From: Lachnospiraceae bacterium
Lineage (GTDB): Bacteria > Bacillota > Clostridia > Lachnospirales > Lachnospiraceae
DNA length: 64,000 nt
Assembly (NCBI GenBank): GCA_015057425.1
Contig: SVEL01000003.1
Span: 124,001 to 188,000 of the forward strand
Reading direction: 5' to 3'
A program made the position numbers and the translations under genes. Shown piece by piece: positions 1 through 7,574 of the stretch (its first letter is position 1; every line of letters begins with the position of its first letter). The notes beneath the pieces were generated by a model, which had not been told where the DNA came from, did no database searches, and saw only the letters and a program-made list of their open reading frames with translations.

Positions 1-537
1 CCGGATATTATTATGATAGGTGAAATTCGAGACTCTGAGACAGCAGAAATTGCCGTTAAGGCATCTATTACAGGTCATCTTGTTGTAAGTACGCTTCACA
101 CAAACAGTACTGCAAGTGCAGTTGGACGACTTACTGATATGGGTGTTGAGTCATATCTGCTTGCGGACTCGCTTGTTGGTATAATCGCACAACGACTTGT
201 CAGAAGACTTTGCGATTCATGCAAGAAGCCAAAGAAAGCTGACTATACAGATAAGAAACTTTTAGGATTAGATGAAAATGCAGATGTAACAATTTATGAA
301 CCATGCGGTTGCCCATTATGTGGTAATACAGGCTATCATAACCGAGTAGGTATATATGAAATTATGAATATGACACCGAGGGTTAAGAGAATGGTTGCAA
401 TAAATGCCACATCTGATGAAATACAAAAAGTTGCCGAAGAGGAAGGAATGAATACTTTAAGAAAATCAGCATCTAAGTATGTCCTTGAAGGTGTAACATC
501 TGTAAATGAACTTATAAGAGCAACATTTGAAGCATAA
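1..537 (+). CDS. pilB: Type IV pilus assembly ATPase PilB, C-terminal part (5' truncated by window)
   Basis: This is the C-terminal 178 codons of a GspE/PilB-type secretion ATPase, which powers pilus extension at the inner face of the membrane. The reading frame is open from base 1 and the start lies outside the window. Visible family signatures are [12 protein letters not shown] (Walker B region), the STLHTN histidine box, QRLVRRLC, and two CxxC pairs (LCDSC and GCPLC) that form the zinc-binding site typical of PilB/GspE and absent from PilT. It ends 23 bases before pilT, so the two motors are probably cotranscribed. The identification is very secure for the family. PilB rather than a type II secretion GspE is inferred from the following pilT and pilins. 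Confidence 0.95.
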   Translation, partial: PDIIMIGEIRDSETAEIAVKASITGHLVVSTLHTNSTASAVGRLTDMGVESYLLADSLVGIIAQRLVRRLCDSCKKPKKADYTDKKLLGLDENADVTIYEPCGCPLCGNTGYHNRVGIYEIMNMTPRVKRMVAINATSDEIQKVAEEEGMNTLRKSASKYVLEGVTSVNELIRATFEA

Positions 538-560
538 AACATAATGTTAGGGAGAAAAAG

Positions 561-1628
561 ATGGTAATAACAATAGAAGAACTTCTCGGAATTGCAAAAT
601 TTAAAAAAGCCTCGGATGTTCACATTACTGTAGCTATACCCCCAAAAGTAAGAGTGAACGGAAAACTGGAAAGTTTGGATTATCCAAGACTCACACCTGA
701 AGATACGGAAGCGATACTTAAGCCTATTATGTATCCGAGACAGTTAGCTGTCTTGGAAGAAAAAGGTGAAGTTGACTTTTCATTTTCCATTCCGCAGGTT
801 GGACGATACAGAGTAAATGTATTTAAACAGAGAGGCTCTATGTCAGCAGTACTCCGACTTGTAGGGACAGAAGTCCCAAGACCTGAGGAACTTGGAATAC
901 CTAAGAGTGTAATTGATTTGTCTGAAAAGAAGAGAGGACTTGTTCTTGTGACAGGACCTACGGGAAGCGGTAAGTCAACCACACTGGCTTCTCTTATAGA
1001 CAGAATTAATGAGACTACGGCAAGTCATGTTATTACATTGGAAGATCCTATAGAATATCTTCACAACCACAAGTTATCCACGGTTAACCAGAGAGAAATA
1101 GGAATAGACACACAGTCTTACAGCAATGCATTGCGTGCGGCGCTCAGAGAAGACCCGGACGTTATTCTTGTTGGAGAAATGAGAGACCTTGAGACAATTT
1201 CTACAGCCATAACTGCTGCCGAAACAGGTCATCTTGTATTTTCTACTTTGCATACAATTGGTGCGGCAAGTACTATTGACAGAATTATAGATGTTTTCCC
1301 GCCACACCAGCAACAGCAGATAAGAATTCAGTTGTCTATGGTATTGGAGTCGGTAATTTCGCAGTTGCTTATTCCGACAGCAGATAATCAGCGAAGAGTT
1401 GCAGCATTTGAAGTTATGCATGCCAATCCGGCTATTAAGAACCTTATCAGGGAAGGAAAGACGTTCCAGATACCGACCGTATTGCAGACCGGTAAAAAAC
1501 ATGGTATGCAGACGATGGATGATTCTCTTTATGATTTGTATAATATGGGAGAAATCAGCATGTATAGTGCTCTTGAGTATGCTCAGGACAGAGCAGCTTT
1601 TGAAAAAAAGCTGAATAATTATATATAA
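561..1628 (+). CDS. pilT: Type IV pilus retraction ATPase PilT
   Basis: The 355-residue product matches the usual PilT length of about 345-370. It has the Walker A motif GPTGSGKSTT at about residues 132-141, the Asp box (ITLEDPIEY), Walker B (VILVGEMRD), the His box (FSTLHT) and the PilT-specific AIKNLIREGK motif near residue 290. It lacks the CxxC zinc site of PilB. PilT depolymerises pili and so gives retraction and twitching. The start is preceded by GGGAG at good spacing. It sits between pilB and pilC in one operon. Its presence predicts retractile pili rather than a simple secretion pseudopilus. Confidence 0.96.
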   Translation: MVITIEELLGIAKFKKASDVHITVAIPPKVRVNGKLESLDYPRLTPEDTEAILKPIMYPRQLAVLEEKGEVDFSFSIPQVGRYRVNVFKQRGSMSAVLRLVGTEVPRPEELGIPKSVIDLSEKKRGLVLVTGPTGSGKSTTLASLIDRINETTASHVITLEDPIEYLHNHKLSTVNQREIGIDTQSYSNALRAALREDPDVILVGEMRDLETISTAITAAETGHLVFSTLHTIGAASTIDRIIDVFPPHQQQQIRIQLSMVLESVISQLLIPTADNQRRVAAFEVMHANPAIKNLIREGKTFQIPTVLQTGKKHGMQTMDDSLYDLYNMGEISMYSALEYAQDRAAFEKKLNNYI

Positions 1629-1648
1629 GGTGTAAGGAGGCTTAAAAA

Positions 1649-2857
1649 ATGCCAACATATACATATTCTCTTCTTACAAAAGAAGGTAAAACAAAAAGAG
1701 GAAACATAGAAGCCACTGATAAAAATATGGCAATGAGCCAGCTTAAATCTGACGGAGCCACAGTTCTTGAGATAGCTGAGGCAAGCAGCTTCAACAAAGA
1801 TATTAATATTAATATCGGCGGAAAGGTCAAGTCCAGAGATTTAAGTGTTTTCTGTCGCCAGTTTACAAGTATCATAAAAGCCGGCGTAAGTGTTATTACG
1901 GCATTAAGTATGCTTGGTGACCAGACTGAAAACAAGAAAATGAAAAAAGCCATATATAATGTCAGGGACAATGTACAAAAAGGTGAGACTTTAAGCAATT
2001 CCATGAAAAAGGAAAAAGAAGTGTTTCCTACAATGCTTGTAAATATGATAGAAGCAGGTGAGGTATCAGGTAGTCTTGAAACTTCACTTGAACGTATGGC
2101 GCTTCATTTCGAAAAGGATGCTAAGCTTAAAGGTCTTGTGACTAAAGCACTTATGTATCCTATGGTACTTATGGTAGTTGCCATAGGCGTGCTTGTTATA
2201 ATGTGTCTGTTCGTAGTGCCAAACTTCGTATCTGTTTTTGAAGATATGGGTATGGATTTACCATTTATGACAAGGATGGTTATATGGATAAGTGATATGG
2301 TTGCAACAAGATGGTATATTATTCTGGCAGTTGTAATAGTAATAGCAGTAGTTGTTAAGTTCATTAAGGACAGTAACTCAGGCTCAAAGGCCTTTATACA
2401 GATAATGATGAAATTGCCTGTAATTGGAAGTCTTGTTCAGAAAACAGCTTGTGCAAGATTTGCCAGAACATTAAGTACATTGCTTGCGGCAGGTATGCCG
2501 CTTATAGATGCCATATCTATTACAGCGAGGGCAGTAGATAATGTGTTGTATAAGGAAGAACTTGAAGAAGCGGCCATACAGGTTCAGAAAGGTCTTGTTC
2601 TTTCTAATATTTTAAAGAAGAACAATCTTTTTCCACCTATGATTTTACATATGCTTGCTATCGGTGAAGAAACCGGTAATATGGAAGAAATGCTTACAAA
2701 TGCAGCTAACTATTATGATGAAGAAGTAGAAACGGCCACAGGTCAGGTTATGGCTCTTATGGAGCCTGCTATTATCGTAGTAATGGCCGGAATGGTGGGA
2801 ATCATCATAGCTGCTATATACGGACCGGTACTTCAGCTTACAACAAGTATCGGATAA
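1649..2857 (+). CDS. pilC: Type IV pilus inner-membrane platform protein PilC
   Basis: The 402-residue product is of standard PilC/GspF length. The N-terminus (MPTYTYSLLTKEGK) is typical. Two copies of the T2SSF domain follow, the first around residues 65-190 (LSVFCRQFTSIIKAGVS) and the second around 265-390 (ARTLSTLLAAGMPL). Hydrophobic membrane segments lie near residues 170-195, 220-240 and 370-395. PilC is the membrane base on which PilB and PilT act. The start has an AGGAGG site eight bases upstream. It follows pilT after 20 bases and precedes the major pilin. Confidence 0.95.
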   Translation: MPTYTYSLLTKEGKTKRGNIEATDKNMAMSQLKSDGATVLEIAEASSFNKDININIGGKVKSRDLSVFCRQFTSIIKAGVSVITALSMLGDQTENKKMKKAIYNVRDNVQKGETLSNSMKKEKEVFPTMLVNMIEAGEVSGSLETSLERMALHFEKDAKLKGLVTKALMYPMVLMVVAIGVLVIMCLFVVPNFVSVFEDMGMDLPFMTRMVIWISDMVATRWYIILAVVIVIAVVVKFIKDSNSGSKAFIQIMMKLPVIGSLVQKTACARFARTLSTLLAAGMPLIDAISITARAVDNVLYKEELEEAAIQVQKGLVLSNILKKNNLFPPMILHMLAIGEETGNMEEMLTNAANYYDEEVETATGQVMALMEPAIIVVMAGMVGIIIAAIYGPVLQLTTSIG

Positions 2858-2985
2858 GATAATTAATAAGTTACTTACACCTGAGTCACCCACTCAAGGT
2901 GTTTAGTATAAATATACCATTACAGTCGTGGGAGCGTAGAGATGCAATGGTATTACATAAAGAAATGCTTCGGAACGGAGGAAAT
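2858..2985 (+). promoter_or_regulatory. Structured leader upstream of the major pilin gene
   Basis: This 128-base gap between pilC and the pilin gene has no gene of its own. It can fold into two stems. Positions 2877-2885 pair with 2893-2902 (nine pairs, one bulged A). Positions 2914-2921 (ATACCATT) pair perfectly with 2946-2953 (AATGGTAT) and enclose 24 bases. The gap ends in a very strong ribosome binding site, CGGAGGAAATATG. I do not recognise a known riboswitch here. The structure is seen in the sequence; a role in pilin mRNA stability or control is inferred. Confidence 0.45.
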
Positions 2986-3459
2986 ATGAAAAAGTTACTT
3001 AAAAGAATCAGAGAAAACAAAAAAGGTTTCTCATTAGTAGAACTTATCGTAGTTATTGCTATTATGGCAATCTTAGTAGGTGTACTTGGTGTTACATTTA
3101 TCCCATACATCGAAAAGTCAAGAGAAGGTGTTGATATTGATACACTTGGTAAAGTTAAATCAGTAGTTGAACCTGCTATTTTGTCAGATGAAAAGGGATG
3201 TGCACCTGGTGTATATACTCTTGCTCAGTTAGAAGAAAAGTATCCTATAATTACAGAAAGTCTTCCAAACAGCACAGCTGCAAAGTGTACATGTGCGAAA
3301 GACCTTACATTAAAGGTTTGTGTTGAAGCAGATGGTGATATAGTTGTATACTATGATTCTGCAAGCGATTCAGTTGATGCATTTGCAGGTACAAAGGATG
3401 AAAAGGTTCTTTCAACATCAGGAGCTCAGCCAGCAATTCCTGCAGCACCAGCTCCATAA
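2986..3459 (+). CDS. pilA: Major type IV prepilin (PilA-like)
   Basis: The 157-residue product has a class III signal. A short basic leader ends at Gly14, followed by FSLVELIVVIAIMAIL with Glu at +5 and then the hydrophobic assembly helix. The open frame extends upstream to 2899, but ATG 2986 follows CGGAGGAAAT and gives a normal leader, so I place the start there. The pilin head has four cysteines (GCAPG, KCTC, KVC) that could form two disulfides, and an Ala/Pro-rich tail (IPAAPAP). It lies just after pilC with a strong ribosome binding site and flanking RNA hairpins, which fits the most abundant subunit. The prepilin peptidase (PilD) is not in this window. Confidence 0.92.
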   Translation: MKKLLKRIRENKKGFSLVELIVVIAIMAILVGVLGVTFIPYIEKSREGVDIDTLGKVKSVVEPAILSDEKGCAPGVYTLAQLEEKYPIITESLPNSTAAKCTCAKDLTLKVCVEADGDIVVYYDSASDSVDAFAGTKDEKVLSTSGAQPAIPAAPAP

Positions 3460-3692
3460 TGATTTTAATCACCGGATTAATCTGTCTGCGGTGGTAATCC
3501 CGATGTGGGAATTTCACCGGGACATATTAAAGGTATAAGTATGAAACATCAGGGAATAGCGTATTTTGCGCTATTCCTTAGGTGTTATATGGGTGCATAC
3601 ATATACAGGCCATGCGGGCAGGTTAATTGCGTGAATTTTAAGATAGTTAAATACATTTTTCATATTTCTATAAATTACTAAGAAGCGAGGAA
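3460..3692 (+). other. Gap after the pilin gene with possible attenuator hairpins
   Basis: There is no supported gene in this 233-base gap. It contains a perfect nine-pair stem-loop (GGAATAGCG at 3553-3561, CGCTATTCC at 3569-3577). The stem is not followed by a T run, so it is a weak terminator at best. Nearer the pilin stop, CGGTG at 3489-3493 can pair either with CACCG at 3470-3474 or with CACCG at 3515-3519. These are mutually exclusive folds of the kind used in attenuation. I infer that this region could lower expression of the downstream pilus genes relative to the pilin. Confidence 0.4.
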
Positions 3693-3701
3693 ATGATTAC
3701 T

Positions 3702-5273
3702 ATGGCAAATCGAGTATTATCCATTACTATAAGTGATGCATACATAAAGTTGTGTGAACTGACAAGTAGCAAGAACAGTGTAAAAGTTCTTAATACAATG
3801 ATTGTGGATACACCACAGGGAACATTTGAAGATGGTTATATAAGAAACGTGGAAGAATTGGGAAGAGTTATAAAGACTTCCATAAAGACAGGCGGAATAA
3901 AGGCAAAGAATATTGCATTCACGCTTTATTCTACAAGAATTGCATCGAGAGATGCAATTATACCATATGTTAAAGATAATAAGATTTCAGACGTTATAAA
4001 TACTAATGCAACAGAGTATTTCCCTGTCAATGTAGATGAATATCTTATTACTTATACTAAAAAGGGCGAAGTAAAGAGCGAGGAAGGCGAGAGACGCCTC
4101 AGTCTTATAGTATATGCAGCACCGGAAGGTATGGTTGCAGCTTACTATGAACTGGCAGAAATTCTTGGACTTCAGGTTGTTTCTGTAGACTATGCCGGAA
4201 ACAGTTCATCACAGCTTGTGACAAGACAGTTAGGCAATTTAGTAACTCTCGTAGTACATATTGAAAGAGAATATTCAATCGTTTCTGTTTTTAAAGAAGG
4301 ATTTTTAAGAATACAGAGAATAATTCCTTACGGTAAGGAACAGGTAGTAAGTGCAGTAAGAGTTGCAAGGGAAGTAAGTGAAAAGGAAGCCCATACTTTA
4401 CTTGCAAATGAAAGACTTATCCAGGGAACATTTGGTGAAGATGAAATTACAGATTCTTTAAAAACTTTAATCGGAAACATAAACAGAATTATAGATTATT
4501 ACAATACAAAGTATCCTGACGAAGCTATAGAGGAAGCAGTTCTTACAGGCGAAAGTATTGAAATTATGGGTATGGAGACACTTTGTTCAGGAGAACTGAG
4601 AATCAATACCAAGCAGATTACCAATCTTGTAAATGTAGCTGTGGGAAGCAATCTTATTCACAGCAATGTTTCAAAGTATGCATTAAATATAGGTGCGGTA
4701 TTGAATCCTTGCAGATTTATTCCAAAGAGTGAAGAGTCTAAGGAAAAGAAGAGAAGCAATATGAAGTTTATAAGACTTGCATTCCTTCTTTCAATCCTGG
4801 TTTCGGTTATATTAATAGTGGCACCGTTACCGGCATATCTTGCGGAAAAACTCAGGCTTGATATGGTTAAGCGTGGCATAAAGAGATATGAGTATGTTCA
4901 GAAGATAGTTGATGAATATTATGCATACAAAGATGCTTATGATGATATGCAGAAATTCCATAGCGGTTCAGTAAATAACAACGAAACATTAAGTAAGTAT
5001 ATAGAAGATATGGAAGCAGTGATGCCGACTGATATGTCCGTTAAGGTTATGAGTATTGACAACGGAAGCGTTACAGTTACAGGTGTTACAAGTTCAAAGG
5101 AATCTGTTGCAAGATTTATACTTGAACTTAAAGGACTTTCATATACAAGTGACGTTGTTGTATCGACAATGTCGGAAACAATGACAGAGGATAATATATC
5201 CGCAGTAACATTTACCATCAAATATGTTATTACCGGATATGTAGAAGAAGTAACGGAAGAGGAGGCAGAATAA
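3702..5273 (+). CDS. PilM-PilN fusion protein of the pilus alignment complex
   Basis: The 523-residue product joins two proteins that are usually separate. Residues 1 to about 330 look like the actin-like cytoplasmic PilM, beginning MANRVLSITISDAY and including the region IINTNATEYFPVNVDEY-type PilM sequence. A transmembrane helix at about residues 355-380 (LAFLLSILVSVILIVAPLPA) follows. A helical stretch and a PilN-like end (residues about 430-515) complete it. In most species PilM binds the short cytoplasmic tail of PilN; here they are covalently linked. ATG 3693 is also possible, but it is only two bases from the GAGG site while ATG 3702 is eleven bases away, so the start is uncertain. The stop overlaps the PilO start. 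Confidence 0.85.
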   Translation: MANRVLSITISDAYIKLCELTSSKNSVKVLNTMIVDTPQGTFEDGYIRNVEELGRVIKTSIKTGGIKAKNIAFTLYSTRIASRDAIIPYVKDNKISDVINTNATEYFPVNVDEYLITYTKKGEVKSEEGERRLSLIVYAAPEGMVAAYYELAEILGLQVVSVDYAGNSSSQLVTRQLGNLVTLVVHIEREYSIVSVFKEGFLRIQRIIPYGKEQVVSAVRVAREVSEKEAHTLLANERLIQGTFGEDEITDSLKTLIGNINRIIDYYNTKYPDEAIEEAVLTGESIEIMGMETLCSGELRINTKQITNLVNVAVGSNLIHSNVSKYALNIGAVLNPCRFIPKSEESKEKKRSNMKFIRLAFLLSILVSVILIVAPLPAYLAEKLRLDMVKRGIKRYEYVQKIVDEYYAYKDAYDDMQKFHSGSVNNNETLSKYIEDMEAVMPTDMSVKVMSIDNGSVTVTGVTSSKESVARFILELKGLSYTSDVVVSTMSETMTEDNISAVTFTIKYVITGYVEEVTEEEAE

Positions 5274-6400
5274 TGAAAATAAGTGATAGAGACAAAAAAT
5301 TATTATATCTTCTCGGAATAGTTATTATCGTATTTTTGTCATTTTACTTTGGGTACAGAAATATCGTAAATGCTACAGACGAATTAAGCAGAGAGTATAC
5401 TACGGAAAATGCCAAGTATATGGATCTTCAGAAAAAGTATTCCAAGCTTGACAGTTATACTGCAGATACTGAAAAGTATAAACTTCTTTATGACGGTATT
5501 CTTGCCGAATATCCTGCGGGTTGTACACAGGAATATATTATCATGTTCTTAACAAATGCAGAAAGAAAGACAGGGTTATGGTTTTCACAGGTAAACCTTC
5601 AGGCTACGGAAAATACATATAACTTTGGAAAATACAACTCTTCTAATCCGAGCGATACAAGATATAAGCTTGCTACTGATATGAAGGGTTATGAAACAAG
5701 AGTAATCCTTACATATGAAGGGACATACGAAGAGTTTAAGGCATTTATAGACTATATTGAGGATTTTGAAGAAACATATTCTGTAGATGCAGTTTCATGT
5801 ACATACAGAAACGAATCAAGAATTGTGGCAGGCTCAATAACTATTACACAGTATGCAATAGTAGGAGAAAGAGAGTTTGGGAACGTAAGTGTACCGACAA
5901 TTCCTGTGGGAACAGACAATATCTTCAGTTCATCAACATTTTCTCCTGGAAACGGATTGTATGATGAAACAGATGGTGCCAATATCGTATATGATTATGA
6001 TATGTATATGATTTTAAGTCCTGAAACATCAGATGTTGATTCTGTAGTGATGGGTATCAGATATGATGACAATACTTTACTTACAACTAACAGCAATAAG
6101 ACTGAAGAAGTGTATATAAAGGTAACAGGTGAAGCCGGAAGTTATCGTGTTCAGTATAAGCTTGGTGACAAATTCTATCCTGCGGCAAATTATGATTTGG
6201 GCGCAGAATACGATCCGGGCAACACTCTTGACTTACTTGTTATAAGCAGCGAAAGAATCGATGCTAAGGATTTAAGCGGTGCTAAGGTAACGATTGTAAA
6301 TGAAACAGATATGAAACTCAATATCAAAGTAGTAAATGAAGATGAATACAGTCCAAGGTTTACTCTTTATTCAAAAGAAGGAGATATATCTGTATATTAA
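5273..6400 (+). CDS. PilO-like pilus alignment protein with extra C-terminal domain
   Basis: The start ATG overlaps the stop of the PilM-PilN gene (TAATG), which indicates tight coupling. The 375-residue product has a short cytoplasmic start, one membrane helix (residues about 9-27, LLYLLGIVIIVFLSF), a coiled-coil stretch to about residue 65, and a PilO-like ferredoxin fold to about residue 200 with the segment LTYEGTYEEFKAFIDYIEDF. PilO is normally about 200 residues. The remaining 160 or so residues form an extra, acidic, beta-rich domain that I do not recognise. Assignment to PilO rests on order, topology and the coiled coil. No separate PilP is present. Confidence 0.8.
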   Translation: MKISDRDKKLLYLLGIVIIVFLSFYFGYRNIVNATDELSREYTTENAKYMDLQKKYSKLDSYTADTEKYKLLYDGILAEYPAGCTQEYIIMFLTNAERKTGLWFSQVNLQATENTYNFGKYNSSNPSDTRYKLATDMKGYETRVILTYEGTYEEFKAFIDYIEDFEETYSVDAVSCTYRNESRIVAGSITITQYAIVGEREFGNVSVPTIPVGTDNIFSSSTFSPGNGLYDETDGANIVYDYDMYMILSPETSDVDSVVMGIRYDDNTLLTTNSNKTEEVYIKVTGEAGSYRVQYKLGDKFYPAANYDLGAEYDPGNTLDLLVISSERIDAKDLSGAKVTIVNETDMKLNIKVVNEDEYSPRFTLYSKEGDISVY

Positions 6401-6419
6401 TTGATTTTAGAGGTGTATT

Positions 6420-7571
6420 ATGGGAAACTTCCGTAAGATAATAAGCAGAAAACTTAATAAAAAGGGCTTTAGTCTTGTGGAAGTTCTTGTAACCATCGCA
6501 ATAATTGGTCTGGCTATTGTGCCACTTATTGCAAGTTTTATTTTGAGTATAAGACTTAACATACGTGCATGGAATGTGCAGAATGCAACATTTATCGCAC
6601 AGAACGTGTCAGAGTCATTTAAAGCGATGACTATGGAGCAGTTGATAGAAAAGTATGGTGAGCCGGAAGAGGAACTTAGTCCGGAAACTAATGCGGCTAC
6701 AGGCAGACTTGTATTTAGAAATATAGGTTCGGAAGAAGGCATAAATTATTTCAAGGAAGCTGACAGCAGAAGATACTATGTTACAGTTATACTTGATCCC
6801 GGTGAATATAAGGATAATATAGAAGAAAATATACCGGGAATTAATGATTATAAGATACCGGATTTATCAGATTTATATACAGATTCGGTACATGGACCTA
6901 TAGTGCTTAAAAGTGATATTGTCAGATATGACAATGAAGTTCTCTCGAAGTTTGGAATCAGTGAATCTGAAAGACAGTATGTTACAAAGGAAACAGTCGT
7001 TTCACTTGAATGTGAGTCTATAACAGAAAACTTTGTAAATTACTATTTTATGGACTGCTACCTGGATATAACTTATACATATACTAACCCGGTTAACGGG
7101 CATACATCAACTTATGAGCCGGGCAGAAAGATTATAGAAACATACACTTTAGAGGGAAGCGAAGAAACACCGCCTGTATATATATGTTACAGTACATTTG
7201 ACACTTATACCACGATACCTATTGAGGGTAGTGTATGCGGAGCGTCAGATAAGTTTTCTTTTGAGTACGATTATTCAGGCGAAAGTGCTGATGAAAGACA
7301 GATAGATGTATATCTTGTACAGCAGGAAACAGGACATAGCGATACTGCTTTGGGGTATACATCTGCATTGAAAATAGATAATGTAGAAATAGACAGCGAT
7401 GTTGAATTTTGCACTAATGTTTTAAACAGTACAGATAAGTACGGTTCAAGTAAAGATATTACTTCCGGTGAAAAGACGATAGAGTCTTTGTATAAGATGA
7501 CGGTAATAATATGCCGTGACGAGGAAGGAACAGATGTAGCAACAACATTTGAGGGAACGAAGGAGAATTAA
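6420..7571 (+). CDS. Minor prepilin, PilV/GspI-like, large
   Basis: The 383-residue product starts with a class III signal: a basic leader ending at Gly16, then FSLVEVLVTIAIIGLAIVPL with Glu at +5. The FSLVEVLV start and the polar residues that follow resemble the PilV/GspI type of minor pilin. At 383 residues it is much larger than the usual 120-200. The long acidic passenger region has few cysteines and is not one I recognise. It lies four bases before the K-like prepilin and is surely cotranscribed with it. It is probably part of the complex that starts pilus assembly and ends up at the tip. Confidence 0.82.
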   Translation: MGNFRKIISRKLNKKGFSLVEVLVTIAIIGLAIVPLIASFILSIRLNIRAWNVQNATFIAQNVSESFKAMTMEQLIEKYGEPEEELSPETNAATGRLVFRNIGSEEGINYFKEADSRRYYVTVILDPGEYKDNIEENIPGINDYKIPDLSDLYTDSVHGPIVLKSDIVRYDNEVLSKFGISESERQYVTKETVVSLECESITENFVNYYFMDCYLDITYTYTNPVNGHTSTYEPGRKIIETYTLEGSEETPPVYICYSTFDTYTTIPIEGSVCGASDKFSFEYDYSGESADERQIDVYLVQQETGHSDTALGYTSALKIDNVEIDSDVEFCTNVLNSTDKYGSSKDITSGEKTIESLYKMTVIICRDEEGTDVATTFEGTKEN

Positions 7572-7574
7572 TCT

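Noticed and set aside
1..537. GspE of a type II secretion system instead of PilB
   Set aside because: The adjacent PilT, the prepilins and the PilM-N-O set point to a type IV pilus, and there is no secretin in this Gram-positive setting.
2899..2985. N-terminal extension of the pilin frame starting at 2899
   Set aside because: It would add 29 residues before the prepilin leader and runs through the structured leader. The strong ribosome site points to ATG 2986.
2858..2985. Cyclic di-GMP riboswitch in front of the pilin
   Set aside because: The stems exist, but I could not match the conserved core of either known class. It is kept only as a structured leader.
3305..3538. Open frames overlapping the pilin gene and the gap after it, on both strands
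   Set aside because: Low-complexity products rich in Gln, His and Leu with no ribosome site. They are reading-frame shadows of the pilin gene.
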